Positions 52,957-60,968 of a DNA stretch of 64,000 nucleotides are shown one piece after another; position 1 is the stretch's first letter; the number at the start of each line of letters is the position of its first letter. A model generated the notes under the pieces. The model ran no database searches. It saw only the letters and a list, made by a program, of their open reading frames with translations, and was not told where the DNA came from. This DNA is from Unio delphinus (lineage: Eukaryota; Mollusca; Bivalvia; Unionida; Unionidae). The DNA lies in the NCBI GenBank assembly GCA_029339505.1, contig JAQISU010001235.1, forward strand, positions 39,895,815 to 39,959,814, read 5' to 3'. Both the position numbers and the translations under genes were made by a program.

Positions 52957-53919
52957 ATGGAATCAATTTATTATTCTCCGAGGGGATACTGGAGGGGTAA
53001 CGCTGCAATCAATAAACTCGCTAGAGCTGCAAAAGTGAAAAAAACCACTGCGGCTAATTGGTTATCCAAACAGGCACTATGGCAAATTTATCTACCACCG
53101 CCTAAACAAATTCAATTCTCGCATTTTGATGTGACCGCTCCTAATGAAGTTCATCAGGCTGATATATTATTTCTGCCACATGATCGTGGTTACAAATACG
53201 CGCTAACCGTAGTTGATGTTGCGAGTCGATACAAAGAAGCAGAACCGCTGAAAACAAAATCGGCCACTGAAGTCGCTTCTGCATTTGAAAGGATTTATCG
53301 ACGAGGTCCTCTGCACTGGCCAAATCTGTTACAAGTTGATCCTGGCAAGGAATTTCAGGGTGCAGTGTTATCTACAATGAAACATCATAATGTCACCATA
53401 CGACGAGGGCATACTGCGCTACATCGCGATCAGGCCATTGTAGAACGATTTAATCGGACGATTGCTGAGCGGTTATTTGGATATCAATACGCAAAAGAAT
53501 TCATTCAAGAAAAGCGATCCAGTGAATGGGTTAAAAGATTACCATCTGTGATTACTGCACTGAATAACGAGATTACTAGAACAATCAACATGAAACCTAT
53601 CAACGCGATTAAAAAGAAGTCAATACCCGTACAACCACAAAAAGATTTCCCTAGAAACGCTAGCGTTTCCCAACCAATTCTTGGTAGTAATGTCATTGTG
53701 AGGTACTTATACGAACCAGGAGAGCTTGAAGGGGGTAGAAAAAGGGCTACTGATCCTATTTGGAGCGTCACTACGCATAAGATATCTAGTATAACACGAT
53801 CAACTGGTAGACCTCCAGTCTATAAACTGGATTCAACTGCTCCTCAGCGAGGATTTACTCGACAACAACTGCAAGTGATTCCCGAGGATACTCAATTGCC
53901 ACCGCATGGTCTTAACTAG
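52957..53919 (+). CDS. Retroviral-type integrase without chromodomain, element 2
   Basis: This is a 320-residue DDE integrase. An N-terminal region (SIYYSPRGYWRGNAAINKLA) shares its plan with that of element 1 (SIYYDPAHPAGYGGIQKLYR). Catalytic residues lie in HQADILF, QVDPGKEF and AIVERFNR. The C-terminus (VYKLDS...GFTRQQLQVI) is a small beta-type domain; no chromodomain follows. The ATG at 52,957 is preferred over an upstream GTG. The end overlaps the PolB gene tail to tail by 8 bp. It contains a copy of the AAACGCTAGCGTTT palindrome. Confidence 0.93.
   Translation: MESIYYSPRGYWRGNAAINKLARAAKVKKTTAANWLSKQALWQIYLPPPKQIQFSHFDVTAPNEVHQADILFLPHDRGYKYALTVVDVASRYKEAEPLKTKSATEVASAFERIYRRGPLHWPNLLQVDPGKEFQGAVLSTMKHHNVTIRRGHTALHRDQAIVERFNRTIAERLFGYQYAKEFIQEKRSSEWVKRLPSVITALNNEITRTINMKPINAIKKKSIPVQPQKDFPRNASVSQPILGSNVIVRYLYEPGELEGGRKRATDPIWSVTTHKISSITRSTGRPPVYKLDSTAPQRGFTRQQLQVIPEDTQLPPHGLN
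53654..53669. repeat. Palindrome copy 1 (GAAACGCTAGCGTTTC)
   Basis: A perfect 16-bp palindrome within the integrase gene, encoding NASVS. Confidence 0.85.
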
Positions 53920-56900
53920 CGCCGTTGCGTCTATTGCACTCAAGACAAGTCAACATCACATTATTTCTGACATGACCGAGATTGTTATTTTTTCTGTCTA
54001 CGGTGAATTGGCGAGGATCCTTATCCGAATACTGCCAACGCATTATACAATTGCAACTCGCGCAGTGATTATTCTGTTGTTTCTTCAAAGTGATTATTAA
54101 TTTAGCATCAATATCAAATTCTCGTTGTTTTTTTTTGTCCTGTTGTTTGTAACCGGAGAGTTTTTTATTAATGATGCTAACATCAATATCACTTATTGTT
54201 GTGTCATTATCATCGAAAACAACTCTTCGAAGTTGATTTATGTTTCGTACTCTGGATACTGCGAGATAGACTAAATTTGACCATTCGATGCGATTATCTA
54301 CCATCCAAACAATTGTATCCGATATAGTCAATCCCTGTGAAGAGTGTATTGTTGCTGCGTATCCTAGCGTCCACGGGGATTTATTAGCACGCAATGCATC
54401 TTCAACGACATTGATATCAACCAGCACAATATCATTTAATACCAGAATTTGTTTTTCATTCTGTCCTGGAATATGAACTTCAATATTTTGTTTTCGTGTA
54501 TCCGATGGCCTATAACAAAGGGGTACTGGAAGCGTTGCAAATTTTTCTTTATGCAATTCAAATAACTTCATCTGAAGTGTATCCCTGACTATTTTTCTAC
54601 TTGCAATGATCAAATCATTTGGTTTCCATGTTTCCCAGAAATCATTCATTGGAGTTTCTGAAATCACTTCACGCGCTATTTCGCATTGGATTCTATCCGG
54701 TTGTAATCTAATTAGTTTCTTAAATTCTCGTAATCGTTCATCAAGTGATCTATAATCAGTGGTGATTTCTCCATAGTAGTCTACAAAACCCTTTAGCCAT
54801 TCATGTGGAGATGCACCGACAAATGGTGGTGGTTGGCCTTGATCACCGCACATGACGACTTTTGTGTTTTTGGTTAACAACCACTCAAGAAATGTTTTTA
54901 ATACATCTAATGACACTGTGCATATTTCATCCCAGATTATGATTTCAGGAATGAATTTATCACCCATTCGATCAGGAGTCCATTTGTCACCCTTCCATCG
55001 AAAGAAGCTGTGATAAGTGCAAGCATTTACCCCTCGTTGTATCATCTCTCTGGCGAGTCTATGAGTCGGTGTTAGCACAATCATGTTAGTAGAAATACAA
55101 GTATTTCCACCACCACGATATAATTCAATTGCACGAGTTGTCTTTCCTGACCCACCACAACCGTTTAAATAAACTGTCTTGTATCTACATACTGGATCAG
55201 ATACCGGTGGTGCATTAGAAAATTCTGATTGAATTTCAATACGGTTACAACAAATATATTTATCATCCATGGCAACGTCTGCGGATTCACAATACTCATG
55301 TAGCATCTCCTTTTTAAATCGCCAACGCCCCCACGCTTCCTCCGGATCTGTGAATTTAGCTACAGCTGATTTGTACTTATTGTGTATATACATCGAATCA
55401 GTGGCTACTCTAACCGCGGTATTAGGAAATCTATTTATCATCGAAAATAGATTAATAGAAGCATAGGCTAGCATTGAACTTCTCAAATGTGTGTACTGGG
55501 AATTATATCCATCACAGTAGGTAACAACCGTACCTAATTTCTCACCATTGGATAGAAAAGCATCCTTACGGGATACAAGTTTTCCCTGTTTCATTAAATC
55601 CGCTACAATAAAATCGTATTCAGCGACATCTATGATCAACCGCGAAGAATATTTTGCGTTATCGTATCGTCCACCCTGGGTAAATTTACCGATTATTCTT
55701 CTTCCGAGATCTTTTGCTTGTTCTTTTTTAATTTCAAATAACTTCTTAGACCAATTTATGATTTCTTCTTCACTGAAATCTGGAAACTGTTTTCGTAGTT
55801 CGTTGATTATTTTATCTAGATTGGGTTGTGGTAGCCAAACTTCTTTCTGAGCTCGATAGCATATAATAGCCTCGGAAACAATCAACGATATTAGCATACC
55901 ACAATCAATCATATATCTCAATAGCACTATTGGCATCCAGTGTTTTTCAGATAGGTGTCTACCGAGCCAAACATAACTACACGGATGTAACCCTGTAGCT
56001 AATTCAAATGATATCACACGAGCGAATCCGGTTAAATCAAAATCAGGCAATGGTCCATTAATCGCAACACGAGTCATTTCATGCGTGGGGTGTCCAAATC
56101 GTTTGAAGTACTCAGCGCATTCCCCATACCCGAGAAAACTTCCGGGATAACACGCGGCTATATCAATTGAAATCATACCATCACGTGAGTATTTCGTATT
56201 CCACAGTCCTCCATGACCAAATTCGACGCAACTCAATTTAACATCCTCGAGAAAATCACTTCGTGTTGGACGCCATGAGTTTTTTTCTCTTGCGAAGTGA
56301 GCTACCACTGATGGAATAGTAAAACTATCCGTGAGTAGTTTTTCATGGGAATTCTCCGCTGAAAAATCACTAGCGATTTTTCTCATTCTGTTATCTAATT
56401 CTTCAACGCGATATAATTCACCATTTGGTTTTACAAATTGATCGAATTCTTCATCACTTCTAAGTAACCACACTGACACAGGATCATCCTTACACAACGC
56501 ATGAATAGCATCGAATAATTTCTCTTCATAGAAAACATCCCCGACGAACTCCTTAGGGATATATTTCACGGTTCGTTCTCGTGGAAATATTGTTACCGCA
56601 GGTGTCCACGCGTGTTTGTTATGATCAATAATCTGTATTGGTGCTCCATTTTTGTTATATTTCGGTTCGTATAAAACCTCTCCGGTTATCGTCATAACGG
56701 TTATTGGGAATCGTAATGATGTTTCTAATTTAGCTATATCAGAAATCTTTGCACCATGCTGTTTCACTGTCAGTTCCCACTCGGTTATTTTCCTACGTCG
56801 CAGATCAGTTAGTTTATTTCCTCGGGATGCATTTGTGAAGTGTTCTATTATTCGTTCTGCTACACAATTAAGCCCTGACGAATATTTCATAGGAGCTAGT

Positions 56901-57859
56901 TTTGCGATATCGGGTTTATCATTTAACGGATATATCCCATAAACCATTGCTGTTACGGGATAAGATCTTTCGTAGTATGGTTTATCAATGCCGGTTAGAA
57001 TCCCTGGTTTGGAATCTCTACTCACAATGACAGCTTTTTTATTCTTGAGGATTGGTTCAAATTTATCCTTAATAATCCATTTGCCATCGACTTCGATAAT
57101 GAATTTGATTCGGAAAAAATGCCGTTTTTCCCCAACACGTGAAATTATCACTGCTGCTTTTTCATCAGTCATGGTAGCATCAACAACACCATCAATTCGA
57201 AATGTTGACCAACAATAAGATGCTCCATCACGCTTGAATTCATTAAAACAGTCTCTGATTTTACTAATCATGGCTTTATCAAGAATTGTATTCTTTGGTG
57301 TATTAGAAACTATATCGAGATTGAATTGAGCATCTTTCCAGGGGTAATCTCTCTTGGACGTTTTTTTTGGTTTATCGAGATTAAATCTAGGATTGATTTT
57401 CAATAATCTCTTAAACTCTTTCATGTTTCCGTCTATTGGACGTTTTTTGGGTTTATCGAGATTAAATCTAGGATTGATTTTGTTACGCCTTTTTGGTTTA
57501 TCGAGATTAAATCTAGGATTGATTTTCAATAATCTCTTAAACTCTTTCATGTTTCCGTCTATTGGACGTTTTTTGTTTTTTTTTGGTCTATCGAGATTAA
57601 ATCTAGGATTGATTTTCAATAATCTCTTAAACTCTTTCATGTTTCCGTCTCTTGGACGTTTTTTGGGTTTATCGAGATTAAATCTAGGATTGATTTTTAA
57701 TAATCTCTTAAACTCTTTCATGTTTCCGTCTATTGGACGTTTGTTACGTTTTTTGGGTTTATCGAGATTAAATCTAGGATTGATTTTTAATAATCTCTTA
57801 AACTCCTTATCAGCATTGAATTCAGCATTTTTCGAAGTCAATCTCTTGAACTCCTTCAT
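53912..57859 (-). CDS. Family B DNA polymerase - SF1 helicase - HNH fusion
   Basis: This is a 1315-residue multidomain replication protein. Residues 1-150 hold about six repeats of an EFKRLLKINPRFNLDKPKK unit. PolB palm: SIDIAACYPGSF (motif A, about 566), GKFTQGGRYDNAK (B region, about 700), VATDSMYIH (C, about 819). No 3'-5' exonuclease motifs were seen. SF1 helicase: NGCGGSGKTT (about 903), IIIWDEI (about 974), CGDQGQPPP, ATIHSSQG (about 1172), LAVSRVR. The last 60 residues (HCASCNCI, VDRKNNNLGHVRNN, LTCLECNRRN) are HNH-like. Fusion makes polymerase and unwinding one molecule. All parts appear intact. Confidence 0.92.
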   Translation of the reverse strand: MKEFKRLTSKNAEFNADKEFKRLLKINPRFNLDKPKKRNKRPIDGNMKEFKRLLKINPRFNLDKPKKRPRDGNMKEFKRLLKINPRFNLDRPKKNKKRPIDGNMKEFKRLLKINPRFNLDKPKRRNKINPRFNLDKPKKRPIDGNMKEFKRLLKINPRFNLDKPKKTSKRDYPWKDAQFNLDIVSNTPKNTILDKAMISKIRDCFNEFKRDGASYCWSTFRIDGVVDATMTDEKAAVIISRVGEKRHFFRIKFIIEVDGKWIIKDKFEPILKNKKAVIVSRDSKPGILTGIDKPYYERSYPVTAMVYGIYPLNDKPDIAKLAPMKYSSGLNCVAERIIEHFTNASRGNKLTDLRRRKITEWELTVKQHGAKISDIAKLETSLRFPITVMTITGEVLYEPKYNKNGAPIQIIDHNKHAWTPAVTIFPRERTVKYIPKEFVGDVFYEEKLFDAIHALCKDDPVSVWLLRSDEEFDQFVKPNGELYRVEELDNRMRKIASDFSAENSHEKLLTDSFTIPSVVAHFAREKNSWRPTRSDFLEDVKLSCVEFGHGGLWNTKYSRDGMISIDIAACYPGSFLGYGECAEYFKRFGHPTHEMTRVAINGPLPDFDLTGFARVISFELATGLHPCSYVWLGRHLSEKHWMPIVLLRYMIDCGMLISLIVSEAIICYRAQKEVWLPQPNLDKIINELRKQFPDFSEEEIINWSKKLFEIKKEQAKDLGRRIIGKFTQGGRYDNAKYSSRLIIDVAEYDFIVADLMKQGKLVSRKDAFLSNGEKLGTVVTYCDGYNSQYTHLRSSMLAYASINLFSMINRFPNTAVRVATDSMYIHNKYKSAVAKFTDPEEAWGRWRFKKEMLHEYCESADVAMDDKYICCNRIEIQSEFSNAPPVSDPVCRYKTVYLNGCGGSGKTTRAIELYRGGGNTCISTNMIVLTPTHRLAREMIQRGVNACTYHSFFRWKGDKWTPDRMGDKFIPEIIIWDEICTVSLDVLKTFLEWLLTKNTKVVMCGDQGQPPPFVGASPHEWLKGFVDYYGEITTDYRSLDERLREFKKLIRLQPDRIQCEIAREVISETPMNDFWETWKPNDLIIASRKIVRDTLQMKLFELHKEKFATLPVPLCYRPSDTRKQNIEVHIPGQNEKQILVLNDIVLVDINVVEDALRANKSPWTLGYAATIHSSQGLTISDTIVWMVDNRIEWSNLVYLAVSRVRNINQLRRVVFDDNDTTISDIDVSIINKKLSGYKQQDKKKQREFDIDAKLIITLKKQQNNHCASCNCIMRWQYSDKDPRQFTVDRKNNNLGHVRNNVMLTCLECNRRNGAS

Positions 57860-57860
57860 G
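57354..57860 (-). repeat. Intragenic repeats in the PolB-helicase N-terminus
   Basis: About six units of roughly 80-90 bp encode KEFKRLLKINPRFNLDKPKK with variable basic linkers (RPIDGN, RPRDGN, NKKRPIDGN). The DNA units are nearly identical, so they expanded recently. The repeated peptide is strongly basic. Confidence 0.9.
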
Positions 57861-57900
57861 CTATAATTAAAACAAGCATTTAAATGAAAGATTTTTATAT
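57860..57900. promoter_or_regulatory. 41-bp bidirectional promoter of element 2
   Basis: Only 41 bp separate the divergent ATGs of the PolB fusion and the gene at 57,901. The gap is almost pure A/T (TAATTAAAAC, TTTTTATATATG), resembling cytoplasmic-virus style compact promoters more than TATA promoters of element 1. This is inference. Confidence 0.5.
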
Positions 57901-58341
57901 ATGAATCACTGCAAGTGGCTTATGATTGGATCAGTAATCCCGTGTAACAAATCATGCAGAAACGAGTTCTGTGGGTATCATATGCAAAGCTTTCGTCGTG
58001 GAAGCCTTGGTCCGTTACCGTGCATACGATGTGGAGTTGGGGTTAGGGGAAAATCTCAGTTGTGTTTGAATTGCGGTGGTAAGCGATACAGGGAGTTGAA
58101 GCGATATTATGATAAAAGAATAAAAAATGGACAATCAATCAGAAATTATGACCCTGACGCTGACAAAGTCAGTATTCTTGACGCTGACAAAGTCAGTATT
58201 CTTGACGCTGACAAAGTCAGTATTCTTGACGCTGACAAAGTCAGTATCCTTGACAGAGTCAAGGATAAAATCATAAGAACTCCTCAAGACTACATCGAAA
58301 GATTTATCATTAAACCAAACGATGAATTAGACAAACAATAG
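57901..58341 (+). CDS. Zinc-ribbon protein with octapeptide repeat
   Basis: This 146-residue protein is of unknown function. The N-terminal half contains CNKSCRNEFCGYH and CIRCGVGV...CLNCGGKRY, enough Cys/His for two zinc sites, as in viral late-transcription or DNA-binding zinc ribbons. Residues about 86-117 are four perfect DADKVSIL octads (24-bp DNA repeats at about 58,156-58,251; the unit contains CTGACAAAGTCAG). The C-terminus is charged. It is divergent from PolB. Confidence 0.75.
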   Translation: MNHCKWLMIGSVIPCNKSCRNEFCGYHMQSFRRGSLGPLPCIRCGVGVRGKSQLCLNCGGKRYRELKRYYDKRIKNGQSIRNYDPDADKVSILDADKVSILDADKVSILDADKVSILDRVKDKIIRTPQDYIERFIIKPNDELDKQ

Positions 58342-58355
58342 TATTATGTATACGA

Positions 58356-58847
58356 ATGAACCAAGAATTCAGACAACACCCTGTGATCACAAATTATGAA
58401 GCATCCAGTGATGGTGTTGTAAGAAACCGCAGACTGAAGAAATCAGTTGGTGCTGACAATGGTATGGGGTATTTGGTGTTTGGTGCTGGAAAGAAGAAAT
58501 ATCTCAATCATCGTTTCGTGTACGAGTGTTTCCATGGATTGATCGAGGATGATTCTGTCATTGATCATATCGATTCTAATCCGAAAAACAATTCTTTATC
58601 AAATCTGCAGGCTGTTACACAAAGTGAGAATACCGAACGAGGGGGGACTGGGAAATACTCGAAAAAAGCGAGACCTGTGAAATCTTTGAATACGATAACT
58701 AACGAAGAAAAAATATTTCAATCAATGAATGAAGCCGGTAGGCACTTCGATATTTGTAGAGCCTCAGTACGATATGTTGCAGAGGGAATAACCAAGACGG
58801 CTATTTCAAAAAGGACGGGACAAAAAGTTCAATTTAGTTATGTCTAA
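58356..58847 (+). CDS. HNH endonuclease (NUMOD-type)
   Basis: This is a 163-residue HNH nuclease. An N-terminal NUMOD4-like part (TNYEASSDGVVRNRRLKK) precedes the HNH core (LNHRFVYECFHG, VIDHIDSNPKNNSLSNLQAV) and a C-terminal NUMOD1-like DNA-binding motif (FQSMNEAGRHFDICRASVRY). This is the layout of phage and giant-virus homing-type endonucleases. It stands as a free gene, 14 nt after the zinc-ribbon gene, and its stop overlaps an ATG (TAATG). It may be a selfish passenger. Confidence 0.9.
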   Translation: MNQEFRQHPVITNYEASSDGVVRNRRLKKSVGADNGMGYLVFGAGKKKYLNHRFVYECFHGLIEDDSVIDHIDSNPKNNSLSNLQAVTQSENTERGGTGKYSKKARPVKSLNTITNEEKIFQSMNEAGRHFDICRASVRYVAEGITKTAISKRTGQKVQFSYV

Positions 58848-58891
58848 TGCGTCATATTTTTCATTTAGAAATATATCATTATTATAGAATA

Positions 58892-59248
58892 ATGAATTCT
58901 GAAAACATGAATAGCATTTTATCCGAGATTTCAAAATTGAAAGGTTGGGATATTGAACTATCAGATGGGTTAAATCCTGATCAAATCATGTCTGATTTTC
59001 AGGACATAGAATACGGAGTTAACAACAATAAATACATGCTACCAAAGAAGTATGCGCTCATCAAAAGAATTCAGAATTCTATTAAGGACTCTCTCGCATT
59101 TTCCAGTGACGTAAGTGTGTTCGCTCCGTTGTATACCATCGTAGAACGAATACGAAAAGAATTGGGGTACGAATACGAATTGAAAAAGGAGGTTAATTCT
59201 AAAGTTAGAAACCTACGGGCGTTAATTCAAGAAAATGAACAATTTTGA
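58892..59248 (+). CDS. Hypothetical helical protein (118 aa)
   Basis: This is a 118-residue protein of unknown function, helical and charged (SILSEISKLKGWDIELSDGL; YTIVERIRKELGYEYELKKE). The ATG at 58,892 is preceded by AGAATAATG, the element's usual start context, so it is preferred to the ATG at 58,847 that overlaps the HNH stop. Confidence 0.65.
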   Translation: MNSENMNSILSEISKLKGWDIELSDGLNPDQIMSDFQDIEYGVNNNKYMLPKKYALIKRIQNSIKDSLAFSSDVSVFAPLYTIVERIRKELGYEYELKKEVNSKVRNLRALIQENEQF

Positions 59249-59420
59249 TTGACCGACCATTTATCATTATTTGATTGACCGACTATTTATCATTATTTGA
59301 TTGCCCGACCATTAATCATTTTTTTTTTAGCCGACCCTCAAGGGATGTCAAAAATCGATGGTGTTAGGTCGGGATTGAAAAATTGTTTTACAATTGAAAA
59401 ATTGTTTCTGATTTTAAATA
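59249..59420 (+). promoter_or_regulatory. Intergenic repeats and shared upstream box
   Basis: Three tandem units of about 27 bp (TGATTGACCGACCATTTATC) span 59,247-59,325. Then CAATTGAAAAATTGTTTCTG and ATTTTAAATAATG lead into the start at 59,421. A nearly identical box (CAATTGAAAAATGGTTTCTG) precedes the gene at 60,473. It is probably a promoter for the capsid gene block. Confidence 0.6.
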
Positions 59421-60410
59421 ATGGTCAATGAAGCATTAACAACCCGATTGGCTCGTGAACGACTGGATGCAATTAAGAAATTTGTACCAATTCGTGACTC
59501 TGTACGGAATAAACTACAACAACGACAGAGTCTTCAGACTGATTTTGCTATGGGATCCGAAGAATTGTTTAAACCAGTAACCACAGCAACGAAGGGGATA
59601 GAGCGTGCTATACTGGGAGATGTTCCCGAGACGGGAAAATCTGTTATCGGTGAACTCGAAAAAATAGCAGCGAAAACTGAACAAACAAAACAAATAGAAT
59701 CAAAAGAAATAGTAGATGATTTACGCGTGATATTTAACGAGGCGGGTTTAGCAGCAATCATTGAGACTAAACTAGCGAAAATTCCTGCGCTTGTTGTTAC
59801 GACTTATGAAAACAGGAAAAATTTGTTGAAACCAGAACATCATAACTTTGTTAGAGATATAACTCACTGGGCTGATATATTCTACAAAATCAAAACTGAA
59901 AAAACAGGTAGAATTAAGAAGAAGGGTAACGCATCATACATTGGATATATCAATGAGGTGGGCGAAGTGTATAATCAATACGAAGAGTTTAAACAACAAC
60001 AAAAACCGCAAAAATTGCGAGGAAAGCGACAGCAACCTGCAAAGAAAGTAGTCTACTCTCCTAAAAAACAACAACTACCACCTGATGATAATCTTCTTGA
60101 TTATTTATTACAAGAAGCCGATTTAGAAAAACAGGATGAAGCAACTGGTTATAGCGGAAGTGGATTGCAAGATTCCAGTGGAAACTCAAAGAGTGAAAAC
60201 GCTAGCGTTTCATGCCCTGGTAGTGTTATCAATGATATATCACGATTAGAAGTTCTTGTAGGAGGTTTCCGAGCTGGAAATAACTCACCGGAAATAATTA
60301 ATGAAGCAGCTGATATCTGTAGACGGTTATTTGCCGGCGGTATCATGGATATCAAAACATATCGAGATTTCATTGACGAGTTAGCGGAAAGTGGGTATCA
60401 CAGTGATTAA
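59421..60410 (+). CDS. Hypothetical structural-block protein (329 aa)
   Basis: This is a 329-residue protein of unknown function upstream of the pVI-like and capsid genes. Residues 1-170 are helical (MVNEALTTRLARERLDAIKK); about 195-215 are basic (LRGKRQQPAKKV); a Ser/Asn-rich linker holds the NASVS encoded by the palindrome; the C-terminus (about 270-329) is a compact helical domain (EIINEAADICRRLFAGG). Position suggests a scaffold, core or minor structural role, by inference. Confidence 0.7.
   Translation: MVNEALTTRLARERLDAIKKFVPIRDSVRNKLQQRQSLQTDFAMGSEELFKPVTTATKGIERAILGDVPETGKSVIGELEKIAAKTEQTKQIESKEIVDDLRVIFNEAGLAAIIETKLAKIPALVVTTYENRKNLLKPEHHNFVRDITHWADIFYKIKTEKTGRIKKKGNASYIGYINEVGEVYNQYEEFKQQQKPQKLRGKRQQPAKKVVYSPKKQQLPPDDNLLDYLLQEADLEKQDEATGYSGSGLQDSSGNSKSENASVSCPGSVINDISRLEVLVGGFRAGNNSPEIINEAADICRRLFAGGIMDIKTYRDFIDELAESGYHSD
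60197..60210. repeat. Palindrome copy 2 (AAACGCTAGCGTTT)
   Basis: A perfect 14-bp palindrome within the 329-aa gene, again encoding NASVS in an unrelated protein. Confidence 0.85.
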
Positions 60411-60427
60411 TCACCGAGACTGAATAA

Positions 60428-60441
60428 AAACGCTAGCGTTT
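60428..60441. repeat. Palindrome copy 3 (AAACGCTAGCGTTT)
   Basis: A perfect 14-bp palindrome in the gap before the pVI-like gene, 14 nt after the previous stop and adjacent to the shared upstream box. Confidence 0.85.
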
Positions 60442-60472
60442 CCAATTGAAAAATGGTTTCTGATTTCAAATA
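60440..60472 (+). promoter_or_regulatory. Upstream box of the pVI-like gene
   Basis: CAATTGAAAAATGGTTTCTG followed by ATTTCAAATAATG repeats the box before 59,421 with about three differences over 32 bp. It directly follows a copy of the AAACGCTAGCGTTT palindrome (60,428-60,441). Confidence 0.65.
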
Positions 60473-60922
60473 ATGATCATACACTACAATCATGATAAAC
60501 CAACCCCCGTCTACGTAGTTAATTCACGGTTTCCAGTTTATAGAGCATACTACGGAGATGGTTTAGGCAATACCATTGCAGGGTTATTTGCGAGAATGGC
60601 TCCAAAAGTGATGCCGTTGGCTAAACAACTAGGAATGAAAGCAATTGAAGTTATTCGTGACAAGGGTATTGGTGCTGTTGGAGATCTTGCTGGAAAAGCG
60701 TTTTCAACTGCGAAGAATAAAATAACATCATTAGTGAAATCACGAAAAAAGAAACCGTTACCGTCTACAGCGGAAATGCCTGCAAGTGTTAGTAGAATTA
60801 TAAATAACGCAGTAGACGAAAAATTAGCGTCGATGGCTTTAACCCCCTTGATAAATCAAGGGGACCAAAGCAATATTGCAAATATGATAGCAGGAAGCGG
60901 CTTTAAAAAACTACGTCGATGA
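60473..60922 (+). CDS. pVI-like minor protein, element 2
   Basis: This is a 149-residue basic protein. AYYGDGLGNTIAGLFARMAP and the following helix (about residues 25-75) resemble the amphipathic pVI-like helix of element 1 (GHGLGDMFKSAFRSVVP). A Lys/Arg run (VKSRKKKPLP) and a C-terminal GSGFKKLRR follow. It lies directly upstream of the major capsid gene. A membrane-active or core role is inferred from layout. Confidence 0.7.
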   Translation: MIIHYNHDKPTPVYVVNSRFPVYRAYYGDGLGNTIAGLFARMAPKVMPLAKQLGMKAIEVIRDKGIGAVGDLAGKAFSTAKNKITSLVKSRKKKPLPSTAEMPASVSRIINNAVDEKLASMALTPLINQGDQSNIANMIAGSGFKKLRR

Positions 60923-60968
60923 AAATCGTTTATGATTTCACGATTTAGACTCTGATAAATAGAATAAA

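Noticed and set aside
58150..58255. CRISPR-like array from four 24-bp repeats
   Set aside because: Units are contiguous with no spacers and lie in frame inside a coding sequence; a coding octapeptide repeat.
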